Assembly (NCBI RefSeq): GCF_900240975.1 | Contig: NZ_LT968776.1 | Location: 2,041,482 to 2,105,481 of the forward strand | Length of the DNA stretch: 64,000 bases | Source: Mycobacterium sp. 4858 | Lineage (GTDB): Bacteria; Actinomycetota; Actinomycetes; Mycobacteriales; Mycobacteriaceae | Direction of reading: 5' to 3' | In this document: positions 52,174 through 60,768 of the stretch, in pieces | Layout of the letters: each line of letters starts with the position of its first letter | Numbering within the stretch: the first letter of the stretch is position 1 | Position numbers and translations under genes: made by a program | Notes under the pieces: model-generated | Told to the model about the DNA's origin: nothing | The model's database searches: none | Seen by the model: the letters and a program-made list of their open reading frames with translations, nothing else

Positions 52174-52917
52174 ATGATCGCACGTCAAATAGCCCGTTTC
52201 GTTGCTCCAGCAGTCGCCGCGGCGTCCGGCCTCGGCGCGTCGGCCCTCGTCGGTTCCGCCCTGCCCACCGCCGCCGCCCAATGCCCCGACGTACAGGTGG
52301 TCTTCGCCCGCGGCACCGGCGAAGCCCCCGGCGTCGGCCCCACCGGACAAGCCTTCGTCGACGCCCTGCACTCGCGCATGGGAAGCAAGTCCTTCGACGT
52401 CTACCCGGTCAACTACCCCGCCAGCGACCAATGGGACACCGGCGTCGACGGCATCAGAGACGCCGCGAATCATGTCAATTCGATGGCCCACGACTGCCCC
52501 AACACCAAAATGGTGCTCGGCGGCTACTCCCAGGGCGCGGCCGTAATGGGCTTCGTCACCTCCCCCTCGGTGCCCGACGGCGTCGACCCCAACACCGTGC
52601 CCAAACCCCTGGACCCCGCGGTCGCCCAACACGTCTCCTCGGTCGTGCTGTTCGGCATGCCCAACGTGCGCGCCATGAACTTCCTCAATGAGCCGCCGGT
52701 GGTCATCGGCCCGGCCTATCAGGACAAGACCATCAAGGTCTGCGCCACCGAAGACCCGGTCTGCTCCGACGGCATGAACTTCGCCGCCCACAACACCTAC
52801 GCCGACGACGGCGCCATGATCGACAAAGGCGTCGCCTTCGCCTCCAGCCACCTCGACGCGGGTAGCGGCGGCCCGGCGACACAGGTCTCGACCGGCCGGG
52901 GAGGTTTCGGCAGCTGA
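52174..52917 (+). CDS. Secreted cutinase-family esterase
   Basis: A 247-residue exported lipid esterase (Culp-type). Residues 1-35 are a signal peptide ending TAAAQ. The cutinase fold has the oxyanion region FARGTGE, nucleophile Ser-119 in GGYSQGA, Asp-194 and His-206 as the other triad residues, and Cys pairs (37/108 and 190/197) for two disulfides. It hydrolyses ester or lipid substrates outside the membrane. ATG 52174 is followed immediately by a basic start. The gene is convergent with the LuxC-like gene. Confidence 0.92.
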   Translation: MIARQIARFVAPAVAAASGLGASALVGSALPTAAAQCPDVQVVFARGTGEAPGVGPTGQAFVDALHSRMGSKSFDVYPVNYPASDQWDTGVDGIRDAANHVNSMAHDCPNTKMVLGGYSQGAAVMGFVTSPSVPDGVDPNTVPKPLDPAVAQHVSSVVLFGMPNVRAMNFLNEPPVVIGPAYQDKTIKVCATEDPVCSDGMNFAAHNTYADDGAMIDKGVAFASSHLDAGSGGPATQVSTGRGGFGS

Positions 52918-52962
52918 GCCGAAATCCCCTCGGGGACTGGGGCCGGCGCCTGAGCCCTCGCG

Positions 52963-54366
52963 TCAGCCGCTGTCGCGGATGAAGCCCTTGTTGCGCATCA
53001 GGGCGTCGGCCAAGAACCCGTCGTGCGGGATGGCGGGGGCCGCGAACCAGGTGGGGTGGGGCCCGAAGTACACGTTGGCGATCGTCGGCTCGCCCAGCAG
53101 AGCGTCGATCAACCGCTCGTCGTCGGTGAGCGCGGTGAGCACCAACGAATGCCGCAGCGGCGCGATGGCGTCGTCGCGCGACCAGGGCGAGACCCACACG
53201 CACGGGAAGGGCAGCTCGACGTTGAGCTTGTCCGTGTCGGGCGCGGGCAACAGATGCACGGCCGGGCGCAGCGCGGCGTAGCCGTCGCCGAGGTCGGCGA
53301 CCACCCGCTCGGCACCGAGCAGCGGCGACGATCCGGCGGCCTTTCCCGCCAGATACCCGGCGAGGGCCCGCGCGTTTTCGACGGGCTGGGTGGGCAAGAT
53401 CGCGCGCTCGTCGTCCGTGGGTAGGGGCTCGATCGCCGCCAACCGCTCGGCGATCGCCCGCGCCAGCGGGGCGGGATCGCCCTCGTACAGCACGGCGGTG
53501 GTGTTGACGCAGGCCATGCCCCCGAGGTTGGCGATCGAGTCGACGATGAGGTCGAGGTGCTCGCGCCAGTCCTGGTCGGCGGTGATCAGGATCTTGCTGC
53601 GCCCCGGACCGTTGACGATCACCGCCGGGTCGCCGGCGTACTTGTCGACGACCGACTGCCCGCCGTAGACCATGGCGAGGTCGGCCGACCGGATGATCTC
53701 GTCGGCGCCGGCATGATCGGTGGGCAGGTAGACGGCGTCCTCGGGGCGAAAGCCGCCCTGCCGCAGGGCATGCACCAGCCGGTGGGCGGTCAGCGGCTCG
53801 CGGCGGGACGGCCGCACCGCGACCCGGTAGCCCAGCGCCAGCGCCTGCGGCCACAGGCCGTGCACGCCCGGACCGTTTCCCGCCGCGTGCACGGCGAACA
53901 CCTCCCCGCGCCGCGCCCATACCGCGCCTCCCCGCCGGGTGGGTTCCTCGCGCCAATCCAGCGTCGCGCCCACCGGGCGGGCCGGCCGGACCGCGTCGAC
54001 CGCGCCGCCCACGGCGTCCGCCACGGCGCGCGCCCCGGCGCGGGTGACCGCGATCGGCAGTCCCGAAATCCGGCTGGCCAGCCTGACGTAGCCCTCGAAG
54101 TCCAGCCCGGCGATGACGCCGTCGGCGAAGATGCCCGCGGCCGCCTCCAGCGCCGCCGCGCGCTGCCCGACGGGCATTGGAGCCGCCTTGCGTTGCGCCG
54201 CCAGGGTGCGCGAGACATACAGCGGCGGCACGATGCTCAGCTCGGCGACCGCGGCGCCGGCGGTGCTGAGCAGGATCTCGCGGCGGCGGGTCCGGTACTG
54301 CTCGCCGGGACCCAGCGCATCGATCGACACCAAATCGGTTGCGGCTCCGGCCCGTCCGACCGCCAT
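52963..54366 (-). CDS. LuxC-like acyl-CoA/acyl-protein reductase
   Basis: A 467-residue aldehyde-dehydrogenase-superfamily protein of the LuxC type, which reduces an activated acyl group to an aldehyde with NADPH. Visible features are HAAGNGPGVHGLWPQALALGYRVAVRPSRREPL (cofactor region), ITADQDWREHLDLIVDSIANLGGMACVN with catalytic Cys-286, and a C-terminal YFGPHPTWF block. It starts two bases after the LuxE-like gene's stop. The pair lacks luxA, luxB and luxD, so it is not a bioluminescence operon; an aldehyde for lipid or wax metabolism is more likely (inference). Confidence 0.83.
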   Translation of the reverse strand: MAVGRAGAATDLVSIDALGPGEQYRTRRREILLSTAGAAVAELSIVPPLYVSRTLAAQRKAAPMPVGQRAAALEAAAGIFADGVIAGLDFEGYVRLASRISGLPIAVTRAGARAVADAVGGAVDAVRPARPVGATLDWREEPTRRGGAVWARRGEVFAVHAAGNGPGVHGLWPQALALGYRVAVRPSRREPLTAHRLVHALRQGGFRPEDAVYLPTDHAGADEIIRSADLAMVYGGQSVVDKYAGDPAVIVNGPGRSKILITADQDWREHLDLIVDSIANLGGMACVNTTAVLYEGDPAPLARAIAERLAAIEPLPTDDERAILPTQPVENARALAGYLAGKAAGSSPLLGAERVVADLGDGYAALRPAVHLLPAPDTDKLNVELPFPCVWVSPWSRDDAIAPLRHSLVLTALTDDERLIDALLGEPTIANVYFGPHPTWFAAPAIPHDGFLADALMRNKGFIRDSG

Positions 54367-54368
54367 GG

Positions 54369-55463
54369 TCAGTACACGCCCTCGATCACGGCCTCGCCCT
54401 CGAAGGTGGAGACCGGGCGGACCGCACTGACCGAGTCGCTGAGCTCGCCCGCCGGGCCAGGTTCCCTGACAGCGAGGTCTCGCTCCAGGTTGTTCGGGAT
54501 GAACATGCCCTTGCTGACGTGGTGCATCACCACCTGCCCGGTCTGCCCATAGGGCACCCGTTCGCCGGTGTCGGGATCGACCACCCAGAACACCACGTAC
54601 GGTGTCCGCGGGTCGAACACGAACGCATCGCCGCCGTCGGTTCGGGTGACCGCTTGGGACAGCACCATGGTGCTGCCGAAGGCCATGGTGATCGTGGTCG
54701 CCGGGAAGAGATCGCGGAGCAGGTCGAGGGTGTCGGCGTCCACGTGCGCGCCGCTGAGCAACAGGTAGCGGATCTTCTCGTTCAGCAGATCGACCACCCG
54801 GTCGTCCCGGGCCATGGCCTCCAGCAGCGGCGGCGTGGTGTGCAGGTTCGCGACGTTCTGCGTCCGCAGCACGAACAGGGCCTGCTCGACGACGTGGTCG
54901 ACGTAGGCCGCGACTTCACCGGCGGCGCTGCGGGCGGCGAGCTTCTTCACCCACCGGGGATCGATGTCGATCGCGTGGAACGTCGCGCCGAGCCGCTCGG
55001 AGACCAGCCGCGAGAAATAGCCCACCCCGTGGGGGCCGCTGGGCATCAGGCACAGGAAGCCCCGGCCGCGGCGAAACCCACCGTCGGCGAAGTCCTCGGT
55101 CTGCCAGCGCACCACCTGCGCGACCCAATCCGGAAGCTGCGCAGTCCGTTTCGGCGCTCCGGTGGTTCCGCCCGATTCGAACACCTGGGGCACCGGACGC
55201 GGTTCGCCGTAACCGCGCGGGATGAGGTCTTCCACCGGCACCTCGCGCAATTCGTTGACGAGGTTGGGAAACAGCCGCAGATCGGCGAAGGTGTTGACGT
55301 CGGTCAACGGATCGAAGTCCAGCGTCGCGGCGGTCCGCAACCAGAATGCTGAACCGGTGTCCTCGCCGAAGTGCCACGCGATCGCCGCGCGAAGGTAGAC
55401 CTCGGGATCCTCGACCGGGTCCGATCTCGGAACGTCCAACAGCGAGAAGTCGATAGCGGCCAT
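54369..55463 (-). CDS. LuxE-like acyl-protein synthetase
   Basis: A 364-residue member of the LuxE/phenylacetate-CoA-ligase-like AMP-forming group. The ATP-binding motif is ESGGTTGAPKR (96-106), followed by a LCLMPSGPHGVGYFSRL block and, near residue 255, TMAFGSTMVLSQAV. LuxE activates a fatty acid to acyl-AMP and passes it, via a Cys, to LuxC. AGGAT lies nine bases before the ATG. It is the first gene of the LuxE-LuxC pair. Which acid is used is not known. Confidence 0.82.
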   Translation of the reverse strand: MAAIDFSLLDVPRSDPVEDPEVYLRAAIAWHFGEDTGSAFWLRTAATLDFDPLTDVNTFADLRLFPNLVNELREVPVEDLIPRGYGEPRPVPQVFESGGTTGAPKRTAQLPDWVAQVVRWQTEDFADGGFRRGRGFLCLMPSGPHGVGYFSRLVSERLGATFHAIDIDPRWVKKLAARSAAGEVAAYVDHVVEQALFVLRTQNVANLHTTPPLLEAMARDDRVVDLLNEKIRYLLLSGAHVDADTLDLLRDLFPATTITMAFGSTMVLSQAVTRTDGGDAFVFDPRTPYVVFWVVDPDTGERVPYGQTGQVVMHHVSKGMFIPNNLERDLAVREPGPAGELSDSVSAVRPVSTFEGEAVIEGVY

Positions 55464-55642
55464 ATCAACAGATCCTGGCCCATCCTCAACCGCTCGCCAA
55501 GCGCCCGCCGCCGTATTGGCTTACTTCGCATGGAATTTCGCTGGCATGTACCCGCCGTTCACTTCCGGGCGGGTCGTGCCGTCGTCGCCGGGGAAGCGCT
55601 ATGTTCTGTGCACCGAGACACGGCGGACAGCAGGGAGTGCGA

Positions 55643-56077
55643 ATGATCGAGTTCACCCTCACCCGGACCTCCACGGCGCCGATCGAGACCGTGTTCGACG
55701 CCATGACCGACCACCGCGGGATCGCGGACTGCACGTGGGCGATCCGTCGTAGCACGCTCGACCGCGAGGGAACCCCCGCCCCGAACGGTGTCGGCGCGAT
55801 CAGACGCCTGGAGGCGATCGGACCCCCGTTCGTCGAGGAGATCATCGAGTACGAGCGGCCCACCCGCTACGCGTACAAGATGCTCTCCGGCGCACCGACC
55901 CGGGATCACATCGGCACGGTCCGGCTGCGTGAAACAGACACGGGGACCGAGGTCAGCTGGCACCTGCGGTCAACGCTGAAGATTCCCGGTATTGACCGGC
56001 TGATGCTGCCGGTGTTCAAGAAGGTCATCGGCGAGCTGCTCAAAGGCGGCATCGCCGCCGCCGAACGGAGCGGCTAA
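55643..56077 (+). CDS. SRPBCC (START-like) domain protein
   Basis: A 144-residue helix-grip protein starting MIEFTLTRTSTAPIETVFDAMTDHRGIADC and closing with a long helix (IDRLMLPVFKKVIGELLKGGI). Families of this fold bind lipids or aromatic ligands. ATG 55643 follows GGGAG; TATGTT at 55600-55605 is a possible -10. An in-frame ATG at 55601 would overlap that hexamer and is less likely. It overlaps the convergent DUF2236 gene by four bases. Confidence 0.8.
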   Translation: MIEFTLTRTSTAPIETVFDAMTDHRGIADCTWAIRRSTLDREGTPAPNGVGAIRRLEAIGPPFVEEIIEYERPTRYAYKMLSGAPTRDHIGTVRLRETDTGTEVSWHLRSTLKIPGIDRLMLPVFKKVIGELLKGGIAAAERSG

Positions 56078-57036
56078 GCCGCGCGGTTGTGCAGCCGCCG
56101 CGGGTCGACGCCTGATTTCCGCCACGCCCTGGCCGCCCAGGGCGTGTAGATCGCCCCGACCGGCAGCCGGTTGATCAGCGGGTTGAGCGCGCGCATGGCG
56201 GCGGCGAACCGCTGAAAACGCTTCTCCCTCTTCGCGTCCCACTCCAACCGGCAAACCTCGCGCATCTGCGGCGGCATGGTCCCGACCAGGACCAGGCGGG
56301 TGTAGGCGTTGAGTGGCGCCGACACCACCTTCCACACCGGCTTCGGGATCCGGCGCGGACCGGGAATTCCCTTGCGGATGTAGCCGGTGCCATACAAGAC
56401 CGTCTTGTGCGGGACGAACCGCTCGAGCATCTCGTCCCAGTAGGCGAGGAATTCGTCGTAGGTCTGCGGCTGGCCGCGGTCGCTGACCCCGTAGAGGCGG
56501 TACCACACCTTGCCCTCGTCGAAGATCTGCGCCTTCTCCGCGTGGGACAGCCGGCGGATGAACGTGTCGGTGGTGTAGATGACCTGGTCCACGAAGGTCG
56601 CGTGCGCCCAGTAGAACAACTCCGGGTTGAGTGCGTGATATCTCGAGCCGTCGCTGATCGTCCCCTTGATCGTCTTGTGGAAGTCGCGCACCTTGCGGCC
56701 CCACTCGCGGGGTTCGTCGGAGTAGACGGTCTTCATCAGCGGCGGCGCGGTCCGCTTGGCCCGGCCCAACATGTCGCTGAAGATCACCGAGTGGTCGAGC
56801 ACGCCCTGGGCGAGCTGTTCGATGCAGTTCTCGACGCCGGCGGTGCGCTGGAACCCGAAGAACTGGGTGCGGTTGTCCCCGTAGAACTTCCAGATCAACG
56901 ACTCGGGCCCCAGCCGCGCCAGGTCGTCGGCCTCGCCGGCCGGCTCGTCGACCGGCATGGGCACCGCCTCGCGAACGCCGGTGTCGAATCGCGCGCCCGC
57001 GGTCGAACGGGTCAACTCGTCGTTCCGGGCCGTCAT
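56074..57036 (-). CDS. DUF2236 (MpaB/latex-clearing-like) oxygenase family protein
   Basis: A 320-residue DUF2236 protein. The block SLIWKFYGDNRTQFFGFQRTAGVENCIEQLAQGV and the HATFVDQVIYTTDTFIRRLS segment are typical; His residues in HALNPELFYWAHATF may be haem or metal ligands as in related rubber oxygenases and MpaB. The family is thought to be oxidoreductases, with most members uncharacterised. GGGAGGGGAG precedes ATG 57036. It faces a TetR gene across 117 bases containing a perfect operator-like repeat, so repression by that regulator is likely. Confidence 0.85.
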   Translation of the reverse strand: MTARNDELTRSTAGARFDTGVREAVPMPVDEPAGEADDLARLGPESLIWKFYGDNRTQFFGFQRTAGVENCIEQLAQGVLDHSVIFSDMLGRAKRTAPPLMKTVYSDEPREWGRKVRDFHKTIKGTISDGSRYHALNPELFYWAHATFVDQVIYTTDTFIRRLSHAEKAQIFDEGKVWYRLYGVSDRGQPQTYDEFLAYWDEMLERFVPHKTVLYGTGYIRKGIPGPRRIPKPVWKVVSAPLNAYTRLVLVGTMPPQMREVCRLEWDAKREKRFQRFAAAMRALNPLINRLPVGAIYTPWAARAWRKSGVDPRRLHNRAA

Positions 57037-57081
57037 GCTCCCCTCCCTGCGGTTCGGACCTGCGATGCGCTTGCGAAGCGA

Positions 57082-57107
57082 TGACACAAAACCGTATCTT
57101 TGTGTCA
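57082..57107. promoter_or_regulatory. TetR-type operator overlapping divergent promoters
   Basis: TGACACAAA (57082-57090) and TTTGTGTCA (57099-57107) form a perfect 9-base inverted repeat with an 8-base spacer. The spacer contains -10-like hexamers for both directions: TATCTT (57096-57101, plus) and TACGGT (57091-57096 on the minus strand). One dimer could silence both the TetR and DUF2236 genes. Confidence 0.75.
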
Positions 57108-57153
57108 ACAGCCTAGCAAGCGGGCGTCGAGATTGCAGTGGGGGTCGTGATCC

Positions 57154-57747
57154 ATGCCGAACCACAGCCCAGGCGGCACTCTCGGCGAAATCACCGACCT
57201 CGACCGCACCATCCTGGACACCGCGCGCGCGGTGTTCGAGACGTATGGCGTGCGACGGGCCAACATCGACGACGTCGCCGCGCGCGCGGGGGTCAGCCGC
57301 AGCACCATCTACCGTCGGTTTCCGACCAAGGACGACCTGTTCGGCCACGTGGTGCGGCGCGAGGCCGAAAAGTTCTTCACCACGCTGGACCGGGCGACCG
57401 CCGGTTGCGACCCGCAACAGGCCGTGATCGAGGCGTTCGCCCTCGGGGTGCGCCTGGTCCACGATTCCCCGCTGTATTCGCGGATCGCCGACAGCGAACC
57501 CGAACTGCTGGGCATGTTCTCCCGATCGCAGGCCTTCCCCATCGGCCAGTTCGCCGACGGCATCGCCCACACCCTGCGCCGGTGCGGGGCCGACATCCCC
57601 GACCGCGACCTGACCAACATCGCCGACATCCTGCTGCGCGTCGCGCTGGGCATCATCGTCTTCCCCACCGAACGCCTCGACACGTCTGATCCCGCGGCCG
57701 TCCGCGAATACGCCGGCCGCTATCTGGTCCCGATCATCCGCCGCTGA
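57154..57747 (+). CDS. TetR-family transcriptional regulator
   Basis: A 197-residue regulator with an N-terminal TetR helix-turn-helix (LDTARAVFETYGVRRANIDDVAARAGVSRSTIYRRFPTKDDLFGHVV) and a helical ligand-binding C-terminal part. It is divergent from the DUF2236 gene with the perfect inverted repeat between them, so it probably represses that gene and itself. The ligand is unknown. Confidence 0.9.
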   Translation: MPNHSPGGTLGEITDLDRTILDTARAVFETYGVRRANIDDVAARAGVSRSTIYRRFPTKDDLFGHVVRREAEKFFTTLDRATAGCDPQQAVIEAFALGVRLVHDSPLYSRIADSEPELLGMFSRSQAFPIGQFADGIAHTLRRCGADIPDRDLTNIADILLRVALGIIVFPTERLDTSDPAAVREYAGRYLVPIIRR

Positions 57748-57775
57748 CCCGCTATGGCATGTCGGTGGCCTGCAC

Positions 57776-57787
57776 TAGCCTGAAGAC
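57776..57787 (+). promoter_or_regulatory. -10 region for leaderless cyclase transcript
   Basis: TAGCCT (57776-57781) lies exactly six bases before GTG 57788. Confidence 0.55.
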
Positions 57788-59164
57788 GTGGCTGGGGGTT
57801 TTGCGGCTCCACGGACCCGGTACGCCAGTTGCGGCGAGATCGACATCGCCTACCAGGTGTTCGGTGATGGCCCGATCGACCTGCTCGTGCTGCCGGGGCC
57901 GTTGATACCGATCGACTGCGTCGACCTCGAGCCGTCGATGTACCGGTTCCACCGGCGGCTCGCGTCGTTCTGCCGGGTGATCCGCTTCGACCAGCGCGGC
58001 ATCGGCCTGTCGTCGCGCGTCGCGTCGCTGGACATGCTCGGCCCGGAATCGTGGGCCCAGGACGCGATCGCGGTCATGAACGCGGTGGGATGCGAGCGCG
58101 CAACGATCTTCGCCCCGGGTTTCACGTCGCTGGCCGGTGTGGTTCTCGCGACCGACCATGCCGACCGGGTGACCAGCCTGGTGATCGCCAACGGCGCGGC
58201 CCGCACGCTGCGCGGTCCGGATTACCCGATCGGCTCCGACCTCGACGACGCCGATCGCTTCACGACGGTCGGGATGGAACCGGACGCCGTCGAGCAGGGG
58301 TTCGACATGCTCGGCATCATCGCGCCCTCCGTGGCGAGTGACGCCGCGTTCCGCTCGTGGTGGGACATGGCCGGCAACCGGGCCGCATCGCCGAGCATGG
58401 CGCGCGCCTTCATCAACAGGATCCGGGAGGGCGATGTCCGCGACCGGCTCCCCCGCGTCGCCGTGCCGACACTGATCCTGCATCGCGACAACCCCGACTT
58501 CAGCCCCGTCGGGCACGCACACTATCTGGCTGAACACATCCCTGGGTCACGCCTGGTCGAACTGCCGGGCCGGGACGCCCTGTACTGGGTCGGCGACACC
58601 GCCCCCGTCCTCGATGAGATCGAGGAATTCATCACCGGCGTGCGCGGCGTCTCCGACGCCGAACGCCTGCTCACCACGATCGTGTTCACTGACATCGTCG
58701 GCTCCACCGAGCGAGCCGCGCTGCTCGGCGACCACCGGTGGCGAGACCTGCTCGACAACCACGACACCCTCGTGCGCCACGAGCTGCAGCGGTTCGGCGG
58801 GCGTGAAGTCAACACGGCCGGCGACGGATTCGTCGCGACCTTCACCAGCCCGAGCGCCGCCATCGCCTGCGCCGACTCCATCACCGACGCGGTGCGTGTG
58901 CTCGGTATCGAGGTGCGGGTGGGCATTCACGCGGGCGAGGTGGAGGTGCGCGGCAACGACGTCGCCGGCATGGCGGTGCATATCGGCGCGCGGGTGGCGG
59001 CACTGGCCGGACCCGGCGAAGTGCTGGTGTCGTCCACGGTGCGTGACATCGTCACCGGCTCGCGGCACCGTTTCGGCGACCGCGGCGAGGCCGCCCTCAG
59101 GGGCGTGCCGGGCCAATGGAGGCTGTACTCGCTGCAGCGCGAGCACGCGATCGTCCGGCGGTAG
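57788..59164 (+). CDS. Class III nucleotidyl cyclase fused to a degenerate alpha/beta-hydrolase domain
   Basis: A 458-residue fusion found repeatedly in mycobacteria. Residues 10-285 form an alpha/beta-hydrolase fold, but the nucleophile elbow reads FAPGFTS (Gly at the Ser position) and the usual GxDH motif is GRDA, so hydrolase activity is unlikely. Residues 295-455 are a class III cyclase domain with both metal Asp residues (Asp-302 in FTDIVGST, Asp-346 in AGDGF); the transition-state Asn position is His (VHIGAR, Arg-402 kept). It probably makes cAMP, with the hydrolase domain as a ligand sensor (inference). GTG 57788 has a leaderless promoter. Confidence 0.88.
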   Translation: MAGGFAAPRTRYASCGEIDIAYQVFGDGPIDLLVLPGPLIPIDCVDLEPSMYRFHRRLASFCRVIRFDQRGIGLSSRVASLDMLGPESWAQDAIAVMNAVGCERATIFAPGFTSLAGVVLATDHADRVTSLVIANGAARTLRGPDYPIGSDLDDADRFTTVGMEPDAVEQGFDMLGIIAPSVASDAAFRSWWDMAGNRAASPSMARAFINRIREGDVRDRLPRVAVPTLILHRDNPDFSPVGHAHYLAEHIPGSRLVELPGRDALYWVGDTAPVLDEIEEFITGVRGVSDAERLLTTIVFTDIVGSTERAALLGDHRWRDLLDNHDTLVRHELQRFGGREVNTAGDGFVATFTSPSAAIACADSITDAVRVLGIEVRVGIHAGEVEVRGNDVAGMAVHIGARVAALAGPGEVLVSSTVRDIVTGSRHRFGDRGEAALRGVPGQWRLYSLQREHAIVRR

Positions 59165-59284
59165 CGGCGCGCCGGTCGGCTAGCCTGTTCAATGGCTGCC
59201 ATCGGGGCTCAGCGGACTTCGGTCTCCTGGGCTTGCCGGCCGGGTTCCGGCGCGCGGCTTGGTTTTTCACGCGAAGGAGTACGC

Positions 59285-60031
59285 ATGACCGATGTGCACG
59301 TTTCGCTGCCTCCGGCACTGCGGCGGGCGCTGGAGCTGCTCGCGGATCCGCCGGCGGACCCCCACGTCAGCAAGGGGTACCTCGATCTGCTCGGCGGCGA
59401 ATCCGCCGGCGGCGGCGACGTCGCAAAGAACACCGGGCCGATCCAGGCGGCCTGGGCGTCACCGATCGGGTCGATGCTCTACGACAACGCCCAGGCCCTG
59501 TCGCGCCGATTGATCAGCGCCTGGCAAACCCCTCTCGAGTGGCTGAACATCCCCCCGGGCGGTGTCGCGCTGGACGTCGGGTCGGGCCCGGGCAACGTCA
59601 CCGCGTCGCTGGCGCGCGCGGCCGGCCCGGACGGGCTGGCCCTGGGCGTCGACATCTCCGAGGCCATGCTCGCGCGCGCCGTCCGCAACGAGGCGGGGCC
59701 GCAGGTCGGCTTCATCAAGGCCGACGCCCAACGACTTCCGCTGCGCGACAGCACGGTCGACGCCGTCGTCTCGGCGGCCGTGTTGCAGCTGGTTCCGAAC
59801 CCGGCGGCGGCCCTGGGCGAGATGGCGCGGGTGCTGCGGCCGGGTGGCAGGCTGGCCGTCATGGTGCCCACCGTCGGCCCGGCCGCCCGGTTCTTCCAGA
59901 AGCTGCCCAACGTCGGGGCGCACGTCTTCGACGACGACGAGATCGCCGACATTCTGGAAGATCACGGGTTCGTCAGCGTGCGGGTGAAGAACTTCGGCAC
60001 CGTGCAGTGGGTGCGCGGTAAGAACGGCTGA
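59285..60031 (+). CDS. SAM-dependent methyltransferase (UbiE/Methyltransf_11-like)
   Basis: A 248-residue methyltransferase with motif I VALDVGSGPGNVTASLAR (about 96-112), the acidic GVDISEAMLARA, DAQRLPLRDSTVDAVVSAAVLQLV and MARVLRPGGRLAV. GAAGGAG lies five bases before ATG 59285. An in-frame ATG at 59192, preceded by TAGCCT, would add 31 residues of uncoding-like sequence; more likely TAGCCT is the -10 of a leadered mRNA. The substrate is unknown. Confidence 0.87.
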   Translation: MTDVHVSLPPALRRALELLADPPADPHVSKGYLDLLGGESAGGGDVAKNTGPIQAAWASPIGSMLYDNAQALSRRLISAWQTPLEWLNIPPGGVALDVGSGPGNVTASLARAAGPDGLALGVDISEAMLARAVRNEAGPQVGFIKADAQRLPLRDSTVDAVVSAAVLQLVPNPAAALGEMARVLRPGGRLAVMVPTVGPAARFFQKLPNVGAHVFDDDEIADILEDHGFVSVRVKNFGTVQWVRGKNG

Positions 60032-60058
60032 CTCAGCCGCTGGTCGGCCTTGCCCTCC

Positions 60059-60517
60059 CTAGTCGGGCGCTTGGGCGACCATGGCGAGCCGGTCCATGGA
60101 TTCGCGCAACATCTCCGGCGTCGTCGCGCGGGCACGCTCGAGGCGAGTCGGGTCGGCCAGCGCGGTCCAATCGTAGGTGTGGGTCACCGTGGTGAGTTCG
60201 GCGTTCACGGGGCTGAGCTCCCAGCGCCACAGGTGACCCGGCGGCTGCTTCCTTGGTTCGGCTGGACACCAGGCGATCTTGCTGCCTTCGACGAATTCCA
60301 CGACGTGGTTCTCCCGTACCGCCCCGTTCGTCAGTGTCGTCTTGAACACGTCGCCGACCGCGCGGACCCGCTGACCTGGAGCGGCCGACGCGAGATTGTT
60401 GTTCCCGTCCCAGCTCGGCTGGCGGGCGGGATCGGCGATCAGATCGAAGATCCGCGCGGCGCTGGCCGCGATGACGCGAGTGGCGCTCACGACGCCTTCG
60501 ATTTCCATGTCAGGCAT
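60059..60517 (-). CDS. SRPBCC (polyketide cyclase/dehydrase-like) protein
   Basis: A 152-residue helix-grip protein: VVSATRVIAASAARIFDLIADPARQPSWDGNNNL, the GDVFKTTLTNGAVRENHVVEFVEGSKIAW strands and a C-terminal helix with TPEMLRESMDRLA. Similar mycobacterial proteins are annotated as toxins or lipid binders without proof. ATG 60517 is chosen; a second ATG lies three codons later. It is convergent with the methyltransferase. Confidence 0.8.
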   Translation of the reverse strand: MPDMEIEGVVSATRVIAASAARIFDLIADPARQPSWDGNNNLASAAPGQRVRAVGDVFKTTLTNGAVRENHVVEFVEGSKIAWCPAEPRKQPPGHLWRWELSPVNAELTTVTHTYDWTALADPTRLERARATTPEMLRESMDRLAMVAQAPD

Positions 60518-60768
60518 GTCGCTATCCAAACACGCCGACCGCCGGCCCCGCCTCGCCCCCGAGGTGACCTTAGGCCGAAGCATTGGGGACCTTCGGCCGT
60601 CGAAGGCGGGGCGGCGCGGTGCGAACGTAGGGGTGCCGGGGCAACCCGGTGGTCTGCCCGAAGTGCAGCAAGCCCATTTTTGGGCGAGGCCATCCGCAAG
60701 GGCCTGATTGACCCACCGTCTTACGACGGGGATCTGCCTTCGGGCAGACCTTCATGCGTACGGGCGGT

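Noticed and set aside
52918..52962. CCCC-TC-GGGG hairpin between the cutinase and LuxC-like genes
   Set aside because: A four-base stem with a two-base loop is not a stable terminator.
59192..59284. N-terminal extension of the methyltransferase to ATG 59192 with TAGCCT upstream
   Set aside because: The extension is not methyltransferase-like and GAAGGAG at ideal spacing supports ATG 59285; the hexamer is better read as the -10 of a leadered transcript.
60672..60685. GCCCA-TTTT-TGGGC hairpin
   Set aside because: A five-base stem far from any gene end in the right orientation; too weak to call a terminator.
60640..60720. Short plus-strand reading with a CPKC zinc-ribbon-like motif
   Set aside because: Only about 20 codons, no ribosome site, and the frame is closed by nearby stops; probably chance.
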